From NCBI RefSeq assembly GCF_021044625.1, contig NZ_CP087999.1, positions 1,629,001 through 1,693,000 of the forward strand: 64,000 bases of DNA, given 5' to 3'. This stretch comes from Geomonas sp. RF6 (GTDB taxonomy: Bacteria > Desulfobacterota > Desulfuromonadia > Geobacterales > Geobacteraceae). Below, piece after piece: positions 22,289 through 30,898 of the stretch. The first letter of the stretch is position 1. Each line of letters begins with the position of its first letter. The position numbers and the translations under genes were made by a program. Below the pieces are notes generated by a model, which was given only the letters and a program-made list of their open reading frames with translations, was not told where the DNA came from and did no database searches.

Positions 22289-23413
22289 ATGAAAAAAAAG
22301 CGCATCCTCTTCACCCTCCTGGGGCTGATACTCGTGATCGCGGTCCTCGCCGGGATCAAGGCGCTCCAGATCGGGACGATGATCGATCAGGGGAAAAAAT
22401 TCGTACCCCCTCCGGAGACTGTCACTACCGCCGTCGTCAAAGGTGAGGAGTGGGAGAGCGCGCTCACGGCGGTGGGATCCCTCACAGCCGTCCAGGGAGT
22501 CACAGTCGCGGCCGAGATGGCCGGCAAGGTGGTGAAGATCGGCTTCCAGCCGGGGCAGTCGATCGAGCGGGGCGCGCTCCTCGTCAGCCAGGACACCTCC
22601 TCGGAGGAGGCGCAGCTCGCGGCGGCAGTCGCCCAGGCGCGGCTGACCCGCACAACCCTGGAGCGCGACAACAAGATGCTCGCGGTAAAGATCATCTCCC
22701 AGGCGGATCACGATACCGCCGTCGCGGGTCACGAACAGGCGGTCGCTCAGGCGGACAACGTGCGGGCCACCATCAACAAGAAGAACATAAAGGCTCCCTT
22801 CAGCGGCCGCCTCGGCATCCGACAGGTAAACCTGGGGCAGATGCTGCGCGAGGGGGACCCGGTGGTGACGCTGCAGTCTCTCGACCCCATCTTTGCCGAC
22901 TTCAGCCTCCCCCAGCAACAGCTCGCCCAGCTGCGCACGGGGCAGACGGTGCAGGTCACCTGCGACGCGGTCCCTGGGGCGCAACTCACCGGGAAGATCA
23001 CCGCCATCAACCCTCTCGTCGACGCAGAATCGCGCAACGTGAAGGTGCAGGCGACCGTATCCAACCGCGGCGAGCGGCTGCGCCCCGGCATGTTCGTCAA
23101 TGTGGCGGTCGGGCTCCCGGTGCGCCAGAAAGTCCTCGTCATCCCCGCCACCGCGGTCCTCTATGCACCATACGGCGACTCCGTCTTCCTCGTGGTCGAC
23201 GATCCGAAGAAGCGCGGAGGCAAGGTGCTGCGTCAGCAGTTCGTGCGCCTCGGGGAGCACCGGGGGGACTTTGTGGCGGTAGCCAGCGGGGTGAAGGAAG
23301 GGGATACGGTCGTCACCACAGGGGTCTTCAAGCTCAACAACGGGCAGTCGGTGCTGGTGGACAACCGGCTCGCACCCCCCTTCAGCGCCAAGCCGAAACC
23401 GGAGAACAACTAA
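22289..23413 (+). CDS. RND efflux periplasmic adaptor (membrane fusion protein)
   Basis: 374 aa. N-terminal membrane anchor/uncleaved signal (KKKRILFTLLGLILVIAVLAGI), then barrel-sandwich, hairpin and beta-barrel domains: VGSLTAVQGVTVAAEMAGKV, GQSIERGALLV, the helical hairpin near residues 110-170, NIKAPFSGRLGIRQVNLGQ, DPIFADFSLPQQQL and LRPGMFVNVAV, all standard AcrA/MexA-type signatures. It links the inner-membrane pump to the outer-membrane channel. The ATG at 22289 follows CAGGAGCACCC. The stop is 3 bp before the pump gene start, so they are co-transcribed and probably coupled. Confidence 0.92.
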   Translation: MKKKRILFTLLGLILVIAVLAGIKALQIGTMIDQGKKFVPPPETVTTAVVKGEEWESALTAVGSLTAVQGVTVAAEMAGKVVKIGFQPGQSIERGALLVSQDTSSEEAQLAAAVAQARLTRTTLERDNKMLAVKIISQADHDTAVAGHEQAVAQADNVRATINKKNIKAPFSGRLGIRQVNLGQMLREGDPVVTLQSLDPIFADFSLPQQQLAQLRTGQTVQVTCDAVPGAQLTGKITAINPLVDAESRNVKVQATVSNRGERLRPGMFVNVAVGLPVRQKVLVIPATAVLYAPYGDSVFLVVDDPKKRGGKVLRQQFVRLGEHRGDFVAVASGVKEGDTVVTTGVFKLNNGQSVLVDNRLAPPFSAKPKPENN

Positions 23414-23416
23414 GGG

Positions 23417-26400
23417 ATGAAGCTCACCGACCTTTTCATCCACAGACCGGTACTTGCCGTGGTGGTGAGCCTGATCATCGTCATCGCCGGGATCCAGGCG
23501 ATACGCACGGTGAAGGTGCGCCAGTATCCGCACAGCGAAAACGCCACCATCACCGTCACTACCGTCTATGTCGGCGCGAGCGCCGACCTCGTGCGCGGCT
23601 TCATCACCGCCCCGCTGGAGCGCGCCATCGCCGCGGCGGACGGGATCGAGTACATGGAGTCGCAGAGCACCCTCGGCCTCTCCACGATCAGCATCCGCCT
23701 GAGGATCAACTTCGACTCCACGAAGGCCCTTGCCGAGATCAGCTCCAAGGTCGACCAGGTACGCCGCGACCTGCCGCTGGAGGCCGAGGTCCCCACCATC
23801 AACGTGGAATCCGCCGACAGCCGCTTCGCCTCAGCCTACCTCTCCTTCAGTTCCGATATCCTGAAGCAGAACGAGATCACCGACTACCTCGTGCGGGTCG
23901 TGCAGCCGCGCCTCTCCGCAGTCCCGGGGGTCCAGCGCGCGGACATCCTCGGCGCCCGCACCTTCGCCATGCGGATCTGGCTGAGGCCGGAGCGCCTTGC
24001 CGCCCTGAACGTCACCCCTACCCAGATCCGCGAAGCGCTGCGCGCCAACAACTTCCTCTCCGCGCTCGGCAGCAGCAAGGGAAGCTACATCCAGGTGAAC
24101 CTCACCGCCGACACCAACCTCAGCACGGTCGATGACTTCAAGAAGCTCGCGCTGCGCCAGAGCGGCGGGAGCATCGTGCGGCTCGGGGATGTGGCGGACA
24201 TCGTGCTCGGCGCGGAAAACTACGACACCGACGTGCGCTTCTCCGGCGAGACCGCCGTCTTCATGGGGATATGGCCGCTGCCCAACGCCAACTCGCTCGA
24301 CGTCATCAAGCTCGTGCGGCGCGAGATGGGGGACATCGAGCGCCAGCTTCCTACCGGGCTGAAGGCGCGCGTCGCCTACGACGCCACGAGCTACATCTCG
24401 GATGCGGTGCACGAGGTGCTGCACACCCTGGGGGACACCCTCCTCATCGTGGTGGTGGTGATATTCCTCTTCCTCGGCTCCTTCCGCTCCGTCCTCATCC
24501 CGATCGTCGCCATCCCGGTCTCCCTCATCGGCGGCGTCTTCCTCCTGCAGGCTTTCGGGTTCACCATCAACCTCCTGACCCTCCTCGCCATCGTCCTCTC
24601 GGTCGGGCTCGTGGTCGACGACGCCATCGTCGTCGTGGAGAACGTGGAGCGCCACATAAGCGAGGGGCTCCCCCCCCTTGAGGCGGCGCTGGTCGGGGCA
24701 CGGGAGCTGGTGGGACCGATCATCGCCATGACGGTCACCCTTGCGGCGGTTTATCTCCCAATCGGGTTGCAGGGGGGGCTCACCGGATCCCTCTTCCGGG
24801 AATTCGCCTTCACCCTCGCAGGGGCGGTGACCATCTCCGGGATCGTGGCGCTCACCCTCTCCCCCGTCATGTCATCGCGCCTCCTGAAGCCCGGCATGGA
24901 GGAGCACGGCTTCGCCGGGAAGATCTCCCGGGACTTCGCCCGCTTCAGGAGGTTCTACGGACGGCTTTTGGACTTCACCCTCGACGCCCGTCCCGCGGTC
25001 TACCTCGTGTGGGGGATCGTCACCATCCTCGCTTTCCCCATGTTCACCATGAGCGCGAAGGAGCTGGCACCCTCCGAGGATGAGGGGGTCATCTTCGGCA
25101 TCGTCGATGGCGCCGCCAATTCCACCATCGACCAAAACAGCCACTTTGCCAGGGCGATCAACGACGTCTTCTTCAGCATCCCCGAGACCAACTTCACCTT
25201 CCAGGTGACGAACCCCAACTCAGGGTTCAGCGGGATGGTGACAAAACCGTGGGAAAAGCGCCAGCGCTCGGTCTTCGAGATACTCCCGGAGGTGCAGCAG
25301 AAGCTGCAGGCCCTTCCCGGCGTGCGCATCTTTCCTGTCACTCCCCCGGCCCTCCCCGGAGGCGGGGACTTCCCGGTGGAATTCATCATCGCATCCACCG
25401 ACGATACCCCCCGCATCCTCGACTTCGCGAAGGACCTGCAGGCGAAGGCGACGAAGAGCGGAATGTTCGCCTTCCCCCCAGTCATCGACGTGAAGATCGA
25501 CCAGCCGCAGTCGCGTTTTGTGATCGACAAGGACAAGGTCGCCTCGCTGGGCTTGAACCTCGCCCAGATCGGCGGCGATTTGAGCAGCATGGTGGGGGGA
25601 GACTACGTGAACCGCTTCGACATCGCGGGGCGCTCCTACAAGGTGATACCGCAGGTCGAGCGGGCCGGCCGGCTGAACCCGGTGCAGATCCAGGACGTGT
25701 ACGTGAACGGTCCGGGTAACGGGCTCATCAAGCTGGACACGGTGGCGACGGTCCAGCAGTCGGTGGTGGCCCGTTCGCTGAACCGCTTCCAGCAGCTCAA
25801 TTCGGTGAAGATCAGCGGTGTCGCAGTGCGTCCGCTTGACGAGGCGCTCGGCTTTCTGGAAAAGGAGGCGGCAAAGATACTGCCGAAGGGGTATGTCATG
25901 GACTACACCGGCGAGTCGCGCCAGCTGCGCACGGAGGGGAACAAGTTCCTCCCCGCCTTCATGCTCGCCATCATCCTGATCTTTCTCGTCCTGGCTGCGC
26001 AGTTCAACAGCTTCCGCGACCCCTTCGTCATACTCGCCGGCTCAGTTCCGCTCGCCATGTTCGGAGCGCTCATCTTCACCTTCCTGAAGATGCCGGACCC
26101 CAATGTCCCCTTCTGGACGCGGGGCTGGACCACGACCATGAACATCTACTCGCAGGTCGGCCTGGTCACCCTGGTGGGGCTCGTCTCCAAAAACGGGATC
26201 CTGATCGTGGAGTTCGCCAACAAGCTCCAGCTGGCGGGGCACAGCAAACGGGAAGCAGTGCACCAGGCGGCGCTGACACGACTGAGGCCGATCCTCATGG
26301 TCGCCGCCGCCACCATCGCCGGACACTTCCCGCTGACCCTGGTTTCCGGCGCCGGCGCAGCCGCCCGAAACTCCATCGGCCTCGTGCTGGTGGGGGGAAT

Positions 26401-26500
26401 GTTCATCGGCACCGGCTTCACCCTCTTCGTCATCCCCTCCATCTACATGCTTATCGCCCGCGACCACACAAAGGACCGCGCTGCGGCAGCGGTGCAGTAG
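23417..26500 (+). CDS. RND (HAE1-type) multidrug efflux permease
   Basis: 1027 aa, 12 membrane helices with two large periplasmic loops. Start MKLTDLFIHRPVLAVVVSL is the typical RND opening. Proton-relay pair D401/D402 lies in GLVVDDAIVVVENVERH; the second half has AQFNSFRDPFVI and GLVSKNGILIVEFANKL with the relay Lys, then REAVHQAALTRLRPILMVAAATIAG. Proton-driven drug or solvent export together with the adaptor and the OprM-type channel. The substrate cannot be predicted. No local repressor gene is visible. Confidence 0.94.
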   Translation: MKLTDLFIHRPVLAVVVSLIIVIAGIQAIRTVKVRQYPHSENATITVTTVYVGASADLVRGFITAPLERAIAAADGIEYMESQSTLGLSTISIRLRINFDSTKALAEISSKVDQVRRDLPLEAEVPTINVESADSRFASAYLSFSSDILKQNEITDYLVRVVQPRLSAVPGVQRADILGARTFAMRIWLRPERLAALNVTPTQIREALRANNFLSALGSSKGSYIQVNLTADTNLSTVDDFKKLALRQSGGSIVRLGDVADIVLGAENYDTDVRFSGETAVFMGIWPLPNANSLDVIKLVRREMGDIERQLPTGLKARVAYDATSYISDAVHEVLHTLGDTLLIVVVVIFLFLGSFRSVLIPIVAIPVSLIGGVFLLQAFGFTINLLTLLAIVLSVGLVVDDAIVVVENVERHISEGLPPLEAALVGARELVGPIIAMTVTLAAVYLPIGLQGGLTGSLFREFAFTLAGAVTISGIVALTLSPVMSSRLLKPGMEEHGFAGKISRDFARFRRFYGRLLDFTLDARPAVYLVWGIVTILAFPMFTMSAKELAPSEDEGVIFGIVDGAANSTIDQNSHFARAINDVFFSIPETNFTFQVTNPNSGFSGMVTKPWEKRQRSVFEILPEVQQKLQALPGVRIFPVTPPALPGGGDFPVEFIIASTDDTPRILDFAKDLQAKATKSGMFAFPPVIDVKIDQPQSRFVIDKDKVASLGLNLAQIGGDLSSMVGGDYVNRFDIAGRSYKVIPQVERAGRLNPVQIQDVYVNGPGNGLIKLDTVATVQQSVVARSLNRFQQLNSVKISGVAVRPLDEALGFLEKEAAKILPKGYVMDYTGESRQLRTEGNKFLPAFMLAIILIFLVLAAQFNSFRDPFVILAGSVPLAMFGALIFTFLKMPDPNVPFWTRGWTTTMNIYSQVGLVTLVGLVSKNGILIVEFANKLQLAGHSKREAVHQAALTRLRPILMVAAATIAGHFPLTLVSGAGAAARNSIGLVLVGGMFIGTGFTLFVIPSIYMLIARDHTKDRAAAAVQ

Positions 26501-26642
26501 GGTATCGTCTTGACAGGCGCCGGCTGATTATTTCAAAGTGGGAGAGGTTCCACGGAAAGGAATCGGGGTTGAAAGTCCGCACGGCTTGTAGTACCACTGG
26601 ACGGGTCAAACACATCAACAGCAGACAGGCAGGTGGAGGAAC
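26501..26642. other. 142-bp leader before the 26643 gene
   Basis: Contains TTGACA (26510-26515) but no convincing -10 at 17 nt, and a small hairpin GTGGgagaggttCCAC. GGTGGAGGAAC precedes the next start. A promoter or structured leader is possible; not resolved. Confidence 0.3.
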
Positions 26643-27200
26643 ATGCTCGAAGCTTTAAAAAATGCGTTCAGCAGCAAGGCGAAGAACGAAGCAGCCATCA
26701 TGAAGACCGCAGCCGCCATCAGGAGCAGCTCCGGAAACGGTGAGATCAATTCCCTCGAGGAGGCGGTGACTATCGTCATCACCAATATAACGATGGAGAC
26801 AAAGCGTGCAGCTTTGAACGACGATGCGGCAGCGTCCGGCACCACGCCAAGCGAGGCGGAGTACCTCATCCCTTCCGTGATGCTCGGGATGACACTCACC
26901 GAGAGGATGTGGCCGATCTTTGACGAGAAGTATAACGGCGGGAAGGTCGCGACCTACGTGGCGCTGCGCCACTGCCTCGACAATCCCCAAAAGAACAGCG
27001 CCATGGTCTTTGAGGAGAGCGCAAAGAAGTACAGCGTGCTTCGCAAGGCACTGGAGGAAAAGGGGGAGGAGTTCAACAAGAACCTCACCGCCCTCATCGT
27101 CTCGTCCTTCAGCAACACGGACAACGCCTCACTCGTCGAGTCGTTCAAACCGATCTACGCCATGATCAGGGAGTACGAGAAAGAGATCCCTGCGGTGTAA
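26643..27200 (+). CDS. Hypothetical protein (185 aa), helical
   Basis: No signal peptide or membrane helix. Predicted mostly alpha-helical, with segments such as LEEAVTIVITNITMETKRAAL, YLIPSVMLGMTLTERMWPIF and LRKALEEKGEEFNKNLTALI. A ribosome site GGTGGAGGA precedes ATG and codon usage is as in neighbours, so it is a real gene. I do not recognise a family. It follows the RND pump after 142 bp with its own possible promoter and precedes a partial R2 repeat, so it may be monocistronic. Confidence 0.7.
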   Translation: MLEALKNAFSSKAKNEAAIMKTAAAIRSSSGNGEINSLEEAVTIVITNITMETKRAALNDDAAASGTTPSEAEYLIPSVMLGMTLTERMWPIFDEKYNGGKVATYVALRHCLDNPQKNSAMVFEESAKKYSVLRKALEEKGEEFNKNLTALIVSSFSNTDNASLVESFKPIYAMIREYEKEIPAV

Positions 27201-27253
27201 AGCCATTTAGGCGGACTCGTCCGGGGAACCGGGGTTGTCGGCGTCGCAGGCCT

Positions 27254-27325
27254 GATAAAATCAAATCCCCCCTGTCCCCCCTTCGCAAAGGGGGGGACGC
27301 GAGGTCTCCTCCACCGCTCCGTGAA
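27254..27325. repeat. R2 element, right end only
   Basis: TCAAATCCCCCCTGTCCCCC, TTCGCAAAGGGGGGG and the GAGGTCTCCTCCACCGCTCC flank seen near the right end of the copy at 42115-42390. No left end or core. Confidence 0.7.
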
Positions 27326-27382
27326 GGGCTGCAGCGAGACGCCGCCTGCAGCCCATGGCTACATTCTCCGACCTTCCGCCCT

Positions 27383-28732
27383 TCAATCGACTCCATCCGC
27401 GCCCCTCAGCACCTCTATCTTTCTCCACGCGCCGGTCCTGAAGCGAAGAGACCAGATGATCGCTGTGGCGAGCACAAAAACCGTCGCCAGCGTCCATTCC
27501 GCCACCAGCCCCGGCGCCGTCCCCACGATGAGCCACAGCAATGCCAGAAAGGTGCAGGAGCAGACCAGGAAGGTGCGGGCGACCCAGTGGGTATCCCCGG
27601 CGGAAGCGAGCACGCACCCGAGCATGACATTTGCCGCGTCGAAGAGGCAGTAAAAGGCGACGAATTTCATGATGACGGAGCCGGTCTCGATGATCCTCGC
27701 GCTCTCCGGGCCGTCCCCCGCGAAGACGGCGATAAGCGGCGCCGACGCCGTGGCGAAGACTACCGCCATGGCGAGCATCCACACCTCGCACACGAGGAGG
27801 GACTGCCAGGCGATGGCGTGCACCGCATCGTCATCCCCCGCCCCGCGCGCGTGCCCCACCAGCACGCCCGCCGCCTGCCCGAGGCCGAGTGCCGGGAAAA
27901 AAGCGGTGCCGTTGATGCGAAAGGCAATGCTCGACGCAGCGAGCTCCACGGTCCCGAGCCTGCCGATGAATACGAGGAAGAGGGTCCAGGCGGTCAGTTC
28001 GCCGCTGATCCGCAGTCCGAGCGGCATGGCGAGCGCGAGGAAGCGCCGCAGCTCCTCCCACTCCAGCCGCCGCGCCTTCGCATCGGAAAATCCACCCGCC
28101 CTGGCGAAGAAAAGGGCGTAGAGGACCGCTCCGACGGCTTGCGCCAGGACGGTCGCAAGCGCAGCACCGGCAATTCCCATGCGGGGCATCCCCCACTCCC
28201 CCAGCACCAGTCCCCAGGCAAGGAGGGCATTGGCCGTTATGGAAACAAAGGTCACCGCGGTGACGACTGCAGGACGGCCAATACCCGAGAGCCATCCGCC
28301 GAGCGCGGAACCGATGACGGGAAAGAAGGCCCCGGCCATACAGATGAGGAAATAGGTGCTCTCGTTTCTTGCCACCTCCGGCTCGTGCCCCGCCAGATGG
28401 AAAAGCTGCGCCACCGGCCAGCAGAGCGCAAGAGCGAGCAGCCCCGCAGCGAGTGAGGTGTAGATGCCGAGCCAGGCCGAGGAGCGGACCCCGTCGGAGT
28501 CGCCGCGCCCGTGATTGTGGGCGACGAAGGTCCCGGCGTACCCGGCGGTACCGAAGAGGAATCCCTGGAAGAGGATAACCGCCATCCCCGAGGGGCCGAT
28601 CGCGGCGACCGCCTCACCAGAGTGGCGCGACAGCACGATGGCGTCGATGATCTGCATGACGGTGATCGCAGAAGAAGAGAGGATCATCGGTGCGGCGAGC
28701 CGCAACAGACGTGGTACGTGATTGAATCTCAT
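27383..28732 (-). CDS. MATE-family efflux transporter
   Basis: 449 aa, 12 membrane helices in two similar halves. N-terminal half: RLAAPMILSSSAITVMQIIDAIVLSRHSG; middle: FFPVIGSALGGWLSGIGRP and MGIAGAALATVLAQ; second half: ALAMPLGLRISGELTAWTLF and ALGLGQAAGVLVGHARGAG, all typical of MATE (DinF/NorM) antiporters that export drugs or cationic compounds using Na+ or H+. The ATG at 28732 follows CCTGGAGCTAC. The in-frame extension to 28870 has no ribosome site and would place a long polar tail before helix 1. Confidence 0.9.
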   Translation of the reverse strand: MRFNHVPRLLRLAAPMILSSSAITVMQIIDAIVLSRHSGEAVAAIGPSGMAVILFQGFLFGTAGYAGTFVAHNHGRGDSDGVRSSAWLGIYTSLAAGLLALALCWPVAQLFHLAGHEPEVARNESTYFLICMAGAFFPVIGSALGGWLSGIGRPAVVTAVTFVSITANALLAWGLVLGEWGMPRMGIAGAALATVLAQAVGAVLYALFFARAGGFSDAKARRLEWEELRRFLALAMPLGLRISGELTAWTLFLVFIGRLGTVELAASSIAFRINGTAFFPALGLGQAAGVLVGHARGAGDDDAVHAIAWQSLLVCEVWMLAMAVVFATASAPLIAVFAGDGPESARIIETGSVIMKFVAFYCLFDAANVMLGCVLASAGDTHWVARTFLVCSCTFLALLWLIVGTAPGLVAEWTLATVFVLATAIIWSLRFRTGAWRKIEVLRGADGVD

Positions 28733-29020
28733 GTAGCTCCAGGATTGTGCCGCTGACAGAAGGGATAAACAAAGGGGAACTGCAGCTGACAGCTTCGGAT
28801 CGGCAAGACCGCCGGTCGCTCTTTGCAGGAGCCGAGACTGAGCCTCACCCCTGCGCGCCCATAATGCCATATTTCACCTGCTGGATCGAGTCATTCGTCA
28901 CTCAGGCGCATCAGGAAGTAAATGTCAGGAGCTTGTCATCCCCGGCAGAGGTGCTGACGACGTGGTAGTATTATTACTGGCATATTAGCCACACCTCAGA
29001 AACCAGAAAGGAAGACAGGC
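28733..29020. other. Divergent intergenic region, nothing recognised
   Basis: 288 bp between the MATE gene start and the small ORF at 29021. AT-rich GTAGTATTATTACTGGCATA near 28964 is a plausible promoter area for the plus strand. No repeat of families R1-R3. Confidence 0.4.
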
Positions 29021-29116
29021 ATGAAAGAGACTCGACCGGTGACTCCTGACCCGGACAGGACAGAGGGGGAGACGGATCCCTCCCCCGAGGATCTCATCTT
29101 CGTTGATCCGACCTGA
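29021..29116 (+). CDS. Possible small acidic peptide gene (31 aa)
   Basis: ATG preceded by GAAAGGAAGACAGGC. The product of 31 residues is acidic and Pro-rich (KETRPVTPDPDRTEGETDP, then SPEDLIFVDPT at the C-terminus). No Cys, no hydrophobic segment. Isolated between the MATE gene and the TIM-barrel gene. Support is limited to the ribosome site and the AT-rich region upstream; it could be a chance ORF. Confidence 0.35.
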   Translation: MKETRPVTPDPDRTEGETDPSPEDLIFVDPT

Positions 29117-29424
29117 AGCGCGCCAGCCGCGCTCGTTACTGTCCCGAACCGGCATCGCTCCATCGCAGGCAGCAGGGACTCCACTCACATCCGAAATTTA
29201 CAACAACACCTCCCGGCGCCTCGTCGATCTATCCTCCGCCGGGAGGGTTTCCCGCACCGAATTCATGGGCACCCCCTCCACCGCTGTCCGCTCTCTCGTC
29301 ATGCCGCACATCAAGCCCGCAATACCGATTGTGCATCCTCTCCTCCCGTAACCGCTGAGAGTGTGCCTATAATTGTTGTGGAAACACACCGGAACTGGTC
29401 TGATCAGGAGTGGGAGGCGACGCC

Positions 29425-30465
29425 ATGTCTCGTCCGCGGCTAAATGCGATTTTCCAGCAGCAGATCCCGGGCGATCACGCCCTGCTGGAACTCGCCCAGC
29501 GCAGGTTCTCCGAGGGGGGCCTCGGCGCCGAGTTCTACCCCGACACACCCGACCACCTCCGATTCCTCCTCCGGTTCCGCCCCCATTCACCGGACGAGTA
29601 CACCGTCCATCTCCCGAGACACATCGACATCTTGAACCCGGCTGGACGTGAAACCGTGTGCGCCTTTGCCGCGGTAGCCGACGCCTCTGCAACCGGTTTT
29701 GTCCTTCACGATCAGGTGGAGGCCGCCACCCGCTTTGCCGAATATACCGCTGCCGTCCGGCAGCTTGACGCTCAGCTGGATAGGCAGGCAGCGCGCCCTC
29801 TGATCTTTATCGAGTATGCCGCATGGCTGGAGCCGGCCACGTTCGTTGCACTGCATGAGGCGCTGCGTGATGTCGCCGGCGTCGGGGCGTGTGTAGATAT
29901 CGGCCACATCGGCCTCTTCCACTGCTACCGGGCTTTCGAGGAGGAGCATCCGGGCCTCCGGGTGGCGAAGTTGAAGGCACACACGCCGGAGCTGCGGATT
30001 CATGTGGATCGGGTCCAGGAGGCGTGCGCGACGGCGCTGCCGGGAGTGCTGCAGGTGGTCGCCTCATTGGGAAGGCTGGGGAAGCCGATGCATTTCCACC
30101 TGCACGACGGTCACCCGAGCTCCACATTCAGTTCCGTCGGGGTGAGCGACCACCTGAGTTTCTTCCAGGAGGTCCCCATCCCGTTCAGCTACCGGGGGAG
30201 CCACACTTTGCAGATGCTATTCGGACCGGTCGGGGTGCATAGAGTCGTCATGGCCGCCCGATCGTTCCTGCCCGATGAGAGGCTGTCGTTCACGCTGGAG
30301 ATACACGCGCCGCAAGGGCGGCAGGAGCTGGGAGAGTACGCGCCCCTCTTTTCGCACTGGGGGGATACGGCCGATGCCGAGCGGATGCAGTACTGGATCG
30401 AGGTGCTGTTGCGAAACCACAGGTTGCTGCAAGGGGCCTGTGAACCAGCGGGTGAACGTGCATAA
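29425..30465 (+). CDS. Sugar-isomerase/AP-endonuclease-like TIM-barrel protein, unassigned
   Basis: 346 aa from the ATG at 29425 (GGGAGG 7 nt upstream). No signal peptide. The pattern suggests a TIM barrel of the xylose-isomerase-like group: strand-ends LIFIEYAAW (Glu), VGACVDIGHIG (Asp, His), KPMHFHLHDGHPSS (His, Asp, His) and LSFTLEIHAPQG (Glu), giving a plausible divalent-metal site. Substrate unknown. A GTG at 29410 is a less likely start. Possible -10 TATAAT at 29369-29374. The 29117-29424 stretch upstream contains no gene I can support. The small membrane protein 30492-30656 follows by 26 bp, probably in the same transcript. Confidence 0.6.
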   Translation: MSRPRLNAIFQQQIPGDHALLELAQRRFSEGGLGAEFYPDTPDHLRFLLRFRPHSPDEYTVHLPRHIDILNPAGRETVCAFAAVADASATGFVLHDQVEAATRFAEYTAAVRQLDAQLDRQAARPLIFIEYAAWLEPATFVALHEALRDVAGVGACVDIGHIGLFHCYRAFEEEHPGLRVAKLKAHTPELRIHVDRVQEACATALPGVLQVVASLGRLGKPMHFHLHDGHPSSTFSSVGVSDHLSFFQEVPIPFSYRGSHTLQMLFGPVGVHRVVMAARSFLPDERLSFTLEIHAPQGRQELGEYAPLFSHWGDTADAERMQYWIEVLLRNHRLLQGACEPAGERA

Positions 30466-30491
30466 ATGGACGCAATATCAGGAGGTGCGGC

Positions 30492-30656
30492 ATGTCTTTT
30501 TGGGTTTATCTCCTCGGGTTCGCCTTCATAATTGGCGGCATCGCCTGGGCTCTTGTGGTGGCGGGAGTCCGCACCGAGTACATCCTGATTACAGCAGTAA
30601 TCCTTGTCGGTATCGCCATCCTGAAGGCGGTGACCCACACCCACAGAAAGTACTGA
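30492..30656 (+). CDS. Small two-helix membrane protein (54 aa)
   Basis: ATG preceded by AGGAGGTG (30480-30487), a near-consensus ribosome site. Two hydrophobic helices (WVYLLGFAFIIGGIAWALVV and YILITAVILVGIAILKAV) joined by a short polar turn AGVRTE, and a basic tail THTHRKY. It resembles widely distributed tiny inner-membrane hypothetical proteins of Proteobacteria. Located 26 bp after the TIM-barrel gene, so likely in its operon. Function unknown. Confidence 0.75.
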   Translation: MSFWVYLLGFAFIIGGIAWALVVAGVRTEYILITAVILVGIAILKAVTHTHRKY

Positions 30657-30697
30657 CTCTCCGGAAGCCGCGGTCTCCACACGTAAGGTGGCACGCA

Positions 30698-30791
30698 CGC
30701 TGGAGCATAGGCTTCCCAGCCTGTGCCGCGGCGCCAGCCGCGTATTTGGCGGCTCCACCGCCATCGCAGGCAGGATACCTGCGCTCCAGCG
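30698..30791. repeat. R3 element copy 3
   Basis: CGCTGGAGCATAGGCTTCCC to GCAGGATACCTGCGCTCCAG, with the internal GCCGCGGCGCCAGCCGCG and TGGCGGCTCCACCGCCATCG. Confidence 0.75.
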
Positions 30792-30846
30792 CGCGGTCAC
30801 TGTGGTACCCAAACATCTTCCGATTCGCATCAGCCGGCCGCAGAAA

Positions 30847-30880
30847 TGCCGGGAACGCCTGCGGCTTATCCCGGCCTACA
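30847..30880 (-). repeat. R1 REP-like unit (inverted)
   Basis: TGCCGGGAACGCCTGCGGCT then TATCCCGGCCTACA, 18 bp before the stop of the convergent kinase gene. Confidence 0.8.
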
Positions 30881-30898
30881 GTACATGTCCACTTCGGG

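Noticed and set aside
26501-26642. Riboswitch or group II intron fragment in the 26.5 kb leader
   Set aside because: Only one 4-bp hairpin is visible and no diagnostic core was found.
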